Origin: DASTCZ01 sp035308165
GTDB lineage: Bacteria > Acidobacteriota > Terriglobia > Acidiferrales > UBA7541
Assembly: GCA_035308165.1 (NCBI GenBank)
Contig: DATGHC010000021.1
Coordinates: forward strand, 1 to 64,000
Direction of reading: 5' to 3'
DNA length: 64,000 bases
Shown here: one piece after another, positions 42,297-49,708 of the stretch
Position numbering within the stretch: position 1 is the stretch's first letter
Layout of the letters: the number at the start of each line of letters is the position of its first letter
Notes under the pieces: model-generated
The model's input: the letters and a program-made list of their open reading frames with translations, nothing else
What the model was told of the DNA's origin: nothing
Database searches by the model: none
Position numbers and translations under genes: made by a program

Positions 42297-42315
42297 ATCT
42301 TCAAGAATCCACTTT

Positions 42316-42343
42316 AATATATATAGGACGCAGTGTGTGAAAA
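42316..42343 (-). promoter_or_regulatory. Candidate promoter of tRNA-Asn
   Basis: On the minus strand TTTTCA (42338-42343) and TATATT (42316-42321) are 16 bp apart. Start would fall about 13 bp before the mature tRNA 5' end at 42296. It lies between the coxIV stop and the tRNA. Confidence 0.4.
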
Positions 42344-42363
42344 GCAGTGTCCTGCCACTCCCG

Positions 42364-42702
42364 CTATTTTTCGCGCGGCGCGGGTGCGGATATGGACGGG
42401 CCCCAATCGGAGGGGCTGGGCGTCCAGTGGCGCGTGAATACGTCGGTGAGTGTGAAAGTGAGCAGCAACCCCAGCCAGAAAAACGCCGCGACAATAACAA
42501 TCTTGGTCAGCCGCGAGCTGTACTTCACATGCATGAATATCAGAATCACCAGCAGCATCTTGGTCACGGCGATGACCAGGGCTACGACTGTGTTCATCGC
42601 GCCCAAATTGATGAAGGCCACGCCCGCTGTGAGCGCCGTCAGACACAGCAGCGCCAAAAATACGGCCACGTAGGTTTTCACCGGCACGATATGCTGCGAC
42701 AT
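42364..42702 (-). CDS. ctaF: Cytochrome c oxidase subunit IV (caa3-type small subunit)
   Basis: The real gene is the 112-residue frame starting MSQHIVPVKTYVAVFLALLC at the ATG at 42702; a longer open frame reaching 43002 only overlaps coxIII. Three hydrophobic helices (VAVFLALLCLTALTAGVAFI; VVALVIAVTKMLLVILIFM; IVIVAAFFWLGLLLTFTLT) and the Lys/His-Val-Lys motif in MHVKYSSRL match the small subunit IV of caa3/aa3 oxidases. The ATG overlaps the coxIII stop (TGATG), so translation is coupled. It is the last gene of the respiratory operon before tRNA-Asn. The role is assembly or stability; no cofactor is bound. Confidence 0.85.
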   Translation of the reverse strand: MSQHIVPVKTYVAVFLALLCLTALTAGVAFINLGAMNTVVALVIAVTKMLLVILIFMHVKYSSRLTKIVIVAAFFWLGLLLTFTLTDVFTRHWTPSPSDWGPSISAPAPREK

Positions 42703-43409
42703 CAGTACCGCCCTCCGATCAAGTAAAGCAACGGGAACAGGAAAATCCAAACGATATCCACGAAGTGCCAGTAAAGCCCGCTGATTTCGATGGGCGCGTA
42801 GTAATCGGCGGAAAACCGGCCGCGCCTGGCTTGGATTACGAGCACGGTCATGATTCCCAGGCCAATAATCATGTGCAGAGCGTGCAGCGCGGTCATGAAG
42901 AAATAAAAACAGAAAAACAGCTGGAGGTTGGGAAGCGTCACTCCAGCCGGGAGGGCCTCCGTGGGAGCGAAGCGCAGACCGGGCACCAGAAAGTCGTCCC
43001 ACTTGTGGACGTATTCATGGGCTTTGATTCCGAGAAACGTCGCGCCGAACACCATGGTGAGCAGCAGGAAGGCGATCAACGCTTTCCGCTTGCCCGTCTG
43101 CGCGGAATGGACAGCGAGCGCCATGGTGAGACTGCTGGCGATCAAAACTGCCGTGTTCGTGGTGCCCAGCCTGATGTCCAGCAGGCGGCTGCCGAATTCA
43201 AACGCCGGAAGGTAGAGCCCGCGATAAATCGCATACGCAGCGAATAGCCCGCCGAAAAACATGATCTCGGTGACTAGAAAAATCCACATGCCCAGGGTCC
43301 CAGCTTCATGCTGCTGGTCGGCATCCACAAATTGATGCGCAACGTGTTGCGCAGCATGCTGCGACGACCCTTGTCCGTGCGTGACTGCGGTAACTTCAGC
43401 CACCGGCAT
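42702..43409 (-). CDS. ctaE: Cytochrome c oxidase subunit III
   Basis: From the ATG at 43409 (MPVAEVTAVTHGQ), preceded by GGAGGG, the protein is 235 residues; the frame is open 13 codons further, but that start is deeper inside coxI. Family features are LGMWIFLVTEIMFFGGLFAA, with the conserved Glu of helix 3, FFMTALHALHMIIGLG and a C-terminal YWHFVDIVWIFLFPLLYLIG. Five to seven helices are visible. Subunit III carries no metals and is thought to stabilise oxygen and proton entry. A His-rich N-terminus (QHAAQHVAHQFVDADQQHE) is a local oddity. It overlaps the coxI end by 14 bp. Confidence 0.93.
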   Translation of the reverse strand: MPVAEVTAVTHGQGSSQHAAQHVAHQFVDADQQHEAGTLGMWIFLVTEIMFFGGLFAAYAIYRGLYLPAFEFGSRLLDIRLGTTNTAVLIASSLTMALAVHSAQTGKRKALIAFLLLTMVFGATFLGIKAHEYVHKWDDFLVPGLRFAPTEALPAGVTLPNLQLFFCFYFFMTALHALHMIIGLGIMTVLVIQARRGRFSADYYAPIEISGLYWHFVDIVWIFLFPLLYLIGGRY

Positions 43410-45048
43410 TCCCTCCGGCAACCGCGGCGGGCGGGGCCATCTGGGCATAGGCGTAGGCTTCCTCGGTGACTACCGGCGTCTCCTCAAAATTCTCCGTCGG
43501 CGGCGGTGAAGGGGTTTGCCACTCCAGCCCCGTCGCGCGCCAGGGATTCGGCCCCGCAATTGGTCCGTAGCGCATCGAATAAATGAAATACACCAGCGGA
43601 ATCAGGTAGCCGATGCCCAGGATCGAAGCTCCAGCCGAAGACATCACGTTGAGCACCTGAAACTCTGCCGGATAAGTTGCATACCGCCGCGGCATTCCCA
43701 AATAGCCGAGCATGAATTGCGGGAAGAAGGTGAGGTTAAACCCCACGAAAATCAGCAGCGCCGCGAATCGCGCCCAGGCGTCGCTATACATCCTTCCCGT
43801 GATTTTCGGCCACCAGAAATGAAGTCCGCCCATGTAGGCCATCACTGTGCCGCCAACCATGATGTAGTGAAAATGCGCGACGATAAAATAAGTCCCGTTT
43901 AAATGAACGTCCGTCGCCAAAGACGCCAGGAAAAGTCCGGTCAGCCCGCCCATGGTGAAAAGCCCGATGAATCCCAGTGCGTAGAGCATCGGCGCTTGAT
44001 ACGAGATGGAGCCTTTGTAAAGCGTCGCCGTCCAATTAAAAACCTTTATGGCCGAAGGAATCGCCACCAGAAAACTCAGCAGCGAGAAAATCAGACCTGC
44101 GTAAATCGACTGGCCGGTGACGAACATATGATGGCCCCACACCAGGAAACTGATCACGGCGATGGCCAGGCTCGAGAAGGCGACGAAGCTGTATCCGAAA
44201 ATACGCTTGCGCGAAAAACAGGCGATCAGCTCGCTGACCACTCCCATTCCGGGGAGAACCATGATGTACACGGCGGGGTGCGAATAAAACCAGAACAGGT
44301 GCTGGAAGAGCAGCGGATCGCCGCCAAGCTTCGGATCAAAGATGCCTACGTGGAGCAACCGCTCAAGCGCCACCAACACAATCGTGATGGCCACCACGGG
44401 TGTGCCCAGGACCATGATGATGCTGGTGGCATAGATGGCCCACAAGAAAAGCGGCATGCGGAACCAGGTGAGCCCCGGTGCGCGCATCTTGTGAATCGTC
44501 ACGATGAAATTCAAGCCGGTCAGAATGGAACTGAATCCGGAGACGAACACCCCCAGCGCGGCCGCAATCACGTGCGAGTTCGCGTACGTGCTGCTGTAGG
44601 GCGTGTAAAAGGTCCAGCCTGTATCCACGCCGCCGGCAAGGATAGCGTAAAGGGTGAAGAGCGCTCCAACGACATAGATGTACCAGCTCAACAGATTTAT
44701 CCGCGGGAATGCCAGGTCCTTTGCGCCAACCATCATGGGCACCAGGAAATTCCCCAGCACCGCGGGAATTGAAGGGATCATGAAAAAGAAAACCATAACG
44801 ATGCCGTGGATGCTGAAAAGCTTGTTGTAAGTTTCAGGCTGGACAAGGGCGCCGCCGGGAGTGATCAGATGCATGCGCATCAATGTGGCTGCCGCGCCAC
44901 CGATGAAAAACATGAAGGTGATGGAGACCAGATAGAGCAACGCGATGCGCTTGTGATCCGTGGTGAGCAGCCACGACCGGATCCCGTATTTCGCATTCAA
45001 ATAATTTACGGGCGTGGCCACGGGCACTTCCGCTACGGCGGTGCTCAT
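43396..45048 (-). CDS. ctaD: Cytochrome c oxidase subunit I, A2-type
   Basis: The 550-residue, twelve-helix catalytic subunit of a heme-copper oxidase has ligands where expected: His81 (SIHGIVMVF) and His394 for the low-spin haem, His392 for the high-spin haem, His257 with Tyr261 (FYSHPAVYI) and His306/His307 (WGHHMF) for CuB. The Glu of the usual GHPEVYI is Ala, and Tyr-Ser (255-256) precedes the His. This YS signature defines the A2 subfamily, including the Rhodothermus caa3 enzyme that works with alternative complex III. It starts on an ATGA overlap with coxII. The cytosolic C-terminal tail is Pro/Ala-rich (PPAAVAGGNAGG). Confidence 0.97.
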   Translation of the reverse strand: MSTAVAEVPVATPVNYLNAKYGIRSWLLTTDHKRIALLYLVSITFMFFIGGAAATLMRMHLITPGGALVQPETYNKLFSIHGIVMVFFFMIPSIPAVLGNFLVPMMVGAKDLAFPRINLLSWYIYVVGALFTLYAILAGGVDTGWTFYTPYSSTYANSHVIAAALGVFVSGFSSILTGLNFIVTIHKMRAPGLTWFRMPLFLWAIYATSIIMVLGTPVVAITIVLVALERLLHVGIFDPKLGGDPLLFQHLFWFYSHPAVYIMVLPGMGVVSELIACFSRKRIFGYSFVAFSSLAIAVISFLVWGHHMFVTGQSIYAGLIFSLLSFLVAIPSAIKVFNWTATLYKGSISYQAPMLYALGFIGLFTMGGLTGLFLASLATDVHLNGTYFIVAHFHYIMVGGTVMAYMGGLHFWWPKITGRMYSDAWARFAALLIFVGFNLTFFPQFMLGYLGMPRRYATYPAEFQVLNVMSSAGASILGIGYLIPLVYFIYSMRYGPIAGPNPWRATGLEWQTPSPPPTENFEETPVVTEEAYAYAQMAPPAAVAGGNAGG

Positions 45049-46031
45049 TGCGCTTTCCTTTCCTGTGCGCCCAAGGACTTCACATAGGCCATCAACTGCA
45101 AGATTTGCTCCTCATTTAATTGCCCCTGAAAGGTGGGCATCACCGGAGCGAACTCCGCAAGGGGCATGGAATTTGGATTGGTGATGGCCTGCCGGATGAA
45201 AGATTCGTCCACCAAAAGCGTGCGGCCATCCTTCAGCGGTTGTTGAGTGCCGAATTTGCCGGTCAGCGATGGCCCTTTCCCGCTGTTGTCATTCTTGTGG
45301 CAGGTGTTGCATCCGTATTGCGCAAAGAGCCGCTCGCCCGCCTGGGCCATGGACTCGCCCTTGGAGCCGCCCGCAATCCAGATGGCGTAGTCCGCCGGAG
45401 TCATTACGTAAACCCAGCCAATCATTCCGGAATGCTGTGCGCCGCAATACTGGGCGCAGAAAAAGTGGAATTTGCCCGTTTCCGTGGCCTGAAACCAGAT
45501 ACTCGTATACCGCCCTGGCAAAACATCCTTTTTCACGCGGAAGGCCGGAACGTAAAAATCGTGGATGACGTCTTCGGAGGTCATAGTGAGCTTCACCGGC
45601 ACGCCGATGGGAACATGCAGCTCATTGATCTCCCGCGGACCCTCGGGATGCTGGAGATGCCACATCCACTGTTTCCCGACCACGAAAATCTCCATGGAGG
45701 CGTTGGGCGGGCGTGAATTCGCAAAATACAAACTTGAACTCCACACAAAGATGATTGCGCATAGTCCCGTGGGAACCAGGGTCCAGGTCAATTCGAGTGA
45801 GAGGTGCGTTTTCGTTTCAGCGGGCTGCTCGTTTTCGGAACGCCGGCGGTACTTGATTGCAAAATAAAGAATCGCCGAAAAAATGATGAAGGTAAAAAAG
45901 AGTGTGATGCCGGTAAGAAAAAAATGGAGCTTGTCCACACCTTCGGCGATGGTCGAGCCGGGCTCGGGGCGGATGGGAATCCCCAGCCAGGTCTGCATGG
46001 CCAACACGGAAATTATGCCTATGTTGAACAT
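45045..46031 (-). CDS. ctaC: Cytochrome c oxidase subunit II with fused haem c domain (caa3)
   Basis: The 328-residue protein has an N-terminal helix pair (LHFFLTGITLFFTFIIFSAI; LVPTGLCAIIFVWSSSLYF). The CuA cupredoxin domain follows: His157 in VIHDFY, Cys192 and Cys196 in HFFCAQYCG, His200 and Met203. A C-terminal cytochrome c domain has haem attachment CNTCH at 241-245 and axial-Met candidate PVMPTFQGQLNEEQ. Electrons pass from an external donor, presumably alternative complex III, through this haem to CuA. Unlike many caa3 subunits II, no lipobox is evident in the first 40 residues. It is followed, with an ATGA overlap, by coxI; the SCO gene is 41 bp upstream. Confidence 0.96.
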   Translation of the reverse strand: MFNIGIISVLAMQTWLGIPIRPEPGSTIAEGVDKLHFFLTGITLFFTFIIFSAILYFAIKYRRRSENEQPAETKTHLSLELTWTLVPTGLCAIIFVWSSSLYFANSRPPNASMEIFVVGKQWMWHLQHPEGPREINELHVPIGVPVKLTMTSEDVIHDFYVPAFRVKKDVLPGRYTSIWFQATETGKFHFFCAQYCGAQHSGMIGWVYVMTPADYAIWIAGGSKGESMAQAGERLFAQYGCNTCHKNDNSGKGPSLTGKFGTQQPLKDGRTLLVDESFIRQAITNPNSMPLAEFAPVMPTFQGQLNEEQILQLMAYVKSLGAQERKAQ

Positions 46032-46072
46032 CTTTCCTTTCAGCTGACGCGCAACTTTCGTTCAGCTTTGAA

Positions 46073-46945
46073 TCAAAGCGCCCGGCGATGCGCGCTGGCC
46101 GGCGCCACGGAATATTTCTCGCGCCGCAAGAAGAACATAATGGTCAGCGCGATCAGCAAAACCGTGAGCACACCGGCCGCGCGGACGAAATTCGTTATGA
46201 ACACGCTGTATTTCCCCGTTTGAGGGTCGTAGTGGAAGCAGAACAACAAAATCGCATCCACGGCCGAGCCAATTCGGCCTTCGCTGGCCTCCACCAATCC
46301 CAGCCGGACATCGCGCGGCGAGTAAGAAATTCCGTAGAAGTATCGCGAGACGCGTCCCTCCGGCGTGAGCACCATGATTCCGCTGGCGTGCGCAAATTGG
46401 GAGGAGTCCTTGTCATACACAAAACGGAATCCCACTGCGGCGGCCAGCTCGCGAATTTGCGGCTCGTCGCCGGTCAAAAAATGCCAGCCGTGCACAGCGC
46501 CCGGCCGGCCATAGAGGCCCGTGTACATAATCTGTTTGGCCTCGGCCAGCATCGGCTTTTCACTCGGATCAATGCTCACCGTGATTACGTTGAAATCCTT
46601 TCCAATTTCCAGCGGCACTTCTTTCAGAGAATTCAGCGTCGCGTTCAGCACTTCGGTGCAAAGCATCGGGCACTTGTAATAAACCAGCGTCAGGATGGCG
46701 GGCTTGTTCTGCAAAAGTTGGCGGAAGGTGACGCTGCCGCCATGTTCGTCACGAAAATTAATGTCCAGCGGAACCTGGGAATTCAGTTTCTGGTCCAGCC
46801 CGACATTTTTTAGGACTTCGGGCTTGCCGCCGGGATTCTGCACGAAAAGATCCTGCGCCCGAAGCATTCCCGCGCTGAATACGATGCCGGCGAGCAATGC
46901 ACAAAAAACTGCACATCTCATTTTTATCTGCACGCTTGGTCTCAT
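46073..46945 (-). CDS. SCO1/SenC-like copper chaperone with C-terminal membrane anchor
   Basis: The 290-residue protein has a signal peptide (CAVFCALLAGIVFSAGMLRA, cleavage near Gln31). A thioredoxin-fold SCO domain follows with the copper-binding CPMLC (Cys92, Cys96) and His186 (SQFAHASG). Further SCO hallmarks are LTLVYYKCPMLC and VITVSIDPSEKPM. A C-terminal membrane helix is present (VRAAGVLTVLLIALTIMFFL), so both ends may be membrane-attached if the signal peptide is not cut. Its position directly upstream of coxII is consistent with loading CuA. It overlaps the small TM protein gene by 4 bp. Confidence 0.94.
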   Translation of the reverse strand: MRPSVQIKMRCAVFCALLAGIVFSAGMLRAQDLFVQNPGGKPEVLKNVGLDQKLNSQVPLDINFRDEHGGSVTFRQLLQNKPAILTLVYYKCPMLCTEVLNATLNSLKEVPLEIGKDFNVITVSIDPSEKPMLAEAKQIMYTGLYGRPGAVHGWHFLTGDEPQIRELAAAVGFRFVYDKDSSQFAHASGIMVLTPEGRVSRYFYGISYSPRDVRLGLVEASEGRIGSAVDAILLFCFHYDPQTGKYSVFITNFVRAAGVLTVLLIALTIMFFLRREKYSVAPASAHRRAL

Positions 46946-47379
46946 TTCGTGGATTCCTTGGTCGCGTCTCCTGCGCCTGCCGCAGGAGGCGCCGCCGGTC
47001 GCGTTGGCAACTTGCGTTCGACAATCAAATCCATCGCGCGCTCAATTGGAATGCGAACTTTTCCATTGGCTCGATCCACCCATCCATAGGAATGCAGCAA
47101 CTCTTCCTGGCTTTGGCGCACCTGGTTGAGATCCACGGTCGGCTGCACCTGCAGCCGTGGCTCGGGCGGCAGCGTCCGCGAATTGCTGAATGGGGAAGCC
47201 GCCGGGCCAAGTGGTTGTGTGGTTGAAAAATATCCGAATAGCCAGCGCATGCTGACGAATGAAAAAACCAGCACCAAAAAAAGTGCGATTCCAAAATAAA
47301 TTATCCCGCGCGCGCTGACGTCACGCGTTTCGTATCCGGGTGTGGCAATCAATGGTTTAGGATCAGTGTCCTTCTGCAT
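46942..47379 (-). CDS. Single-TM protein of the ACIII/oxidase operon
   Basis: The frame is open to 47556, but the ATG at 47379 (MQKDTDPKPLIATPGYETRD) starts just inside the actF end and is preferred (145 aa). There is one TM segment (about 24-45, IIYFGIALFLVLVFSFVSMR). The outer part ends with QEELLHSYGWVDRANGKVRI, PIERAMDLIVERKLP: a motif recurring in small proteins found between actF or quinol-oxidase genes and SCO genes in several phyla. No haem or metal motif is present. A structural or assembly role is inferred from position alone. The C-terminus is Ala/Pro-rich. Confidence 0.75.
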   Translation of the reverse strand: MQKDTDPKPLIATPGYETRDVSARGIIYFGIALFLVLVFSFVSMRWLFGYFSTTQPLGPAASPFSNSRTLPPEPRLQVQPTVDLNQVRQSQEELLHSYGWVDRANGKVRIPIERAMDLIVERKLPTRPAAPPAAGAGDATKESTK

Positions 47380-48577
47380 GTTCCACCAAAAACTCCGCCA
47401 GCCCCGGATCCGCCATCGGCAACAGCGGCCGAGCCTGAAGCTGGCTGAAAAACGCCCAGATCCACAATCCGCCAAGCCCGGTGACAAGGGTAAGATTCGT
47501 CCAGTGCACACGCGGCCCAGCAACATCAAATGCCGGTGCAACCAGCCAGAAAACATCCACCAGCGTCAAGGCTACAAGCAATCCCGCAACCCAGGAAAGC
47601 GCGCCGGGGACTCGCTTAACATCGCGCGACAGCAGCAAAAAGAACGGAACCGCGAAATGCAAAATAATTAAAATGACCGCAAGCGCCGCCCAACTTCCCC
47701 GCGCGCGGCTCATGTACCAGCTGGTTTCTTCCGGCATGTTGCCCGACCAGATGATCAGGAACTGCGAAAACGACAGGTAGGCCCAGAGCATCACGAAAGT
47801 CAGCAACAGGTTGCCCAAGTCGTTGAAGCGCTGCTTGGTGGCGATTCGCGCCAGCGGCTCGCGGTCCGCCAGCCTTCGCGTCACCAGAACCACAAACGCC
47901 ATCGCCGACAGCGCTTGCACCACCATGATCAGCATTCCGTAAATGCTTGAAAACCAGGTCGGCTCAAGCGACATGACCCAATCTATCGAAGAGAATGTGA
48001 CCATCATTCCCCACAGGATAAGCCCCGGCCCACTCAACCCTTCCAAACGTTTGGCGCTTGCAGCCGCCTGCACGCCGGTTTGCGCGGCATCACCATCTTG
48101 TTCAGACGACCATCGATTGAGCAGCAGCGCCAACCCGACCCACACGACGAAATAAATCATGCTGCGGGTAAGAAAAAATGGCGTGTTCAAATAGAAATGT
48201 TTCTGCACATAAGCAGGATCCGCCGCTGCATCCGGCCTCGCCCAGCCATACAGGTAAGTCATCCCAAAAATCAGCGGCAGATAAAGGATGGCCATCAGCC
48301 ACAGAGTTCGCGTCCCGGATTCCAGTGCTCGGCGAATCAAATATCCCCAGCCGCCTCCAGTAAGGTGATGCATCATCAATAGGGCCAGGCAACCCAGTGG
48401 AATTCCCATCCAAAAAACAAATGCCACCAAGTAGGATCGGAAAAATTGTTGCGGGTTGCTGAAAAGCCCGGGAATGGAAACCACCATTCCCATTATTCCG
48501 GCGAACAGCGTCCCCCGGCGCAACTTTTCAAATTGCGGCAGCCGACTCGCGCCCGAGTTTACGGTTGTCGCGCTCAC
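47363..48577 (-). CDS. actF: Alternative complex III quinone-binding subunit ActF (NrfD-like)
   Basis: The 404-residue polytopic protein has about ten helices and the ACIII NrfD-like pattern (GWGYLIRRALESGTRTLWLM, SIDWVMSLEPTWFSSIYGML, WAYLSFSQFLIIWSGNMPEE). ActC and ActF are paralogous integral subunits that flank quinol in the membrane. Length is normal. It overlaps the actE end by 4 bp and the small TM protein start by 17 bp. No cofactor motif is present, as expected. The transmembrane topology with the quinone pocket (HHLTGGGWGYL) near helix 2 fits the family. Confidence 0.93.
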   Translation of the reverse strand: MSATTVNSGASRLPQFEKLRRGTLFAGIMGMVVSIPGLFSNPQQFFRSYLVAFVFWMGIPLGCLALLMMHHLTGGGWGYLIRRALESGTRTLWLMAILYLPLIFGMTYLYGWARPDAAADPAYVQKHFYLNTPFFLTRSMIYFVVWVGLALLLNRWSSEQDGDAAQTGVQAAASAKRLEGLSGPGLILWGMMVTFSSIDWVMSLEPTWFSSIYGMLIMVVQALSAMAFVVLVTRRLADREPLARIATKQRFNDLGNLLLTFVMLWAYLSFSQFLIIWSGNMPEETSWYMSRARGSWAALAVILIILHFAVPFFLLLSRDVKRVPGALSWVAGLLVALTLVDVFWLVAPAFDVAGPRVHWTNLTLVTGLGGLWIWAFFSQLQARPLLPMADPGLAEFLVEHAEGH

Positions 48578-49182
48578 TGGGGCGTCTCCGTCTGAAGTTT
48601 CTTCTGCTCCGCGGGCGGCAAATCCGCGACGGTGGCCTGCTGGCTCAGTTGCAACGCGCGGATATACGCCGCGATCCGCCAGCGATCTTCCGGACTCACG
48701 CGCGATGAGTAGCTGTACATGACTCCCAGCCCGTTGGTCATCACGTCAAAAAAATGTCCCGGAGGCGCCTGTCGCAAACGGTCAATGTGGAACGATGGCG
48801 GCTGCGGAAATCCGCGCAGCACGATCATGCCGCGGCCGCTTCCGGTAACGTCGTGGCAGGGCGAACAATAGATATTGAAACGCTCGCGTCCGCGCTCGAG
48901 GTCTGCGCGTGTGATCGTGAATGGAAAAAGTTCGGCGTCTTTGCCATCCACTTTGCCGGTGTAAAGCAACGTATCCAGATGCAGCTGCCCGCGCGCGATT
49001 GTCCCCGGAACCGGTAGCCTCGCCGACCGCCCATCATCGAACGCCGTGGCCGCGTCGTACGGGTTGTAGCGCGGCTGCACATGCATGTCCTGGCGGCAGC
49101 CCACCGCGAGCAGAACGAACGTAGCCGCAGCCAGCAATACCTTCGGATCGGCAATCCACCGGCGATGCGAATCAGGCTTCAA
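48574..49182 (-). CDS. actE: Alternative complex III monohaem cytochrome c subunit ActE
   Basis: The 202-residue lipoprotein has a signal segment ending LLAVGC, with the lipid Cys at about 29, so it is anchored to the outer face of the inner membrane. It has one haem c site CSPCH (Cys106-His110, RFNIYCSPCHDVTGSG), then VLRGFPQPPSFHIDRLR, where a downstream Met (GLGVMYSYSSRV) can be the distal ligand. In ACIII the ActE haem is close to the terminal acceptor. It overlaps actD by 11 bp and actF by 4 bp. Confidence 0.93.
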   Translation of the reverse strand: MKPDSHRRWIADPKVLLAAATFVLLAVGCRQDMHVQPRYNPYDAATAFDDGRSARLPVPGTIARGQLHLDTLLYTGKVDGKDAELFPFTITRADLERGRERFNIYCSPCHDVTGSGRGMIVLRGFPQPPSFHIDRLRQAPPGHFFDVMTNGLGVMYSYSSRVSPEDRWRIAAYIRALQLSQQATVADLPPAEQKKLQTETPQ

Positions 49183-49708
49183 CTTCGGAAACCTCCCTCG
49201 CCCGCAGGCTGGTCAAGAACTGTTTCGTCTTGGCCGCATCGAACTGCCGGTCGCGCGCCTTGATCAGAAGGAAAAATCTGTCGCGCGTCGCCAGGGCAAA
49301 CCGCTCCGCATTGAACACGGGATGATAAGGAGCCGGCAGCCCGTTCATGGCCAACATTCCAAAAACGCAAAATATGGAGGCGCCAAGAATCGTCAGCTCA
49401 AATGTAATAGGGATGAACGCAGGCCATGAATTGTACGGTTTCCCCGCAACATTCAAGGGATAACTGAAAACATTGGCGTAATACTGCATGAGAAATCCCG
49501 CCAGGCCGCCAAGAATTCCGCCAATCAGCACCACCAGCGGCAAGTTGGTGTGATGGAATCCCACTGCTTCCGCCAATCCTTCCACTGGCATCGGTGTGAA
49601 CGCGTCAATCCGCTTGTATCCGGCGGCGCTGGTTTTGCGCGCGGCGTCTAAAAGCGCTTCCGGCGATTCAAATTCCGCCATCAGTCCGTAAAGTGGGTGG
49701 CGTCTCAT
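49172..49708 (-). CDS. actD: Alternative complex III subunit ActD (DUF3341)
   Basis: The 178-residue protein has a soluble N-terminal half (LYGLMAEFESPEALLDAARK, YKRIDAFTPMPVEGLAEAVG) of ferredoxin-like layout and two membrane helices (LVVLIGGILGGLAGFLMQYY; IPITFELTILGASIFCVFGM), as expected for DUF3341. ActD contributes two helices to the ACIII membrane arm and holds no cofactor. It overlaps the actB end by 4 bp (ATGA). Confidence 0.93.
   Translation of the reverse strand: MRRHPLYGLMAEFESPEALLDAARKTSAAGYKRIDAFTPMPVEGLAEAVGFHHTNLPLVVLIGGILGGLAGFLMQYYANVFSYPLNVAGKPYNSWPAFIPITFELTILGASIFCVFGMLAMNGLPAPYHPVFNAERFALATRDRFFLLIKARDRQFDAAKTKQFLTSLRAREVSEVEA

Noticed and set aside
42703..43002. 100-codon extension of the coxIV frame
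   Set aside because: It lies inside coxIII in another frame; the conserved subunit IV N-terminus and TGATG overlap place the start at 42702.
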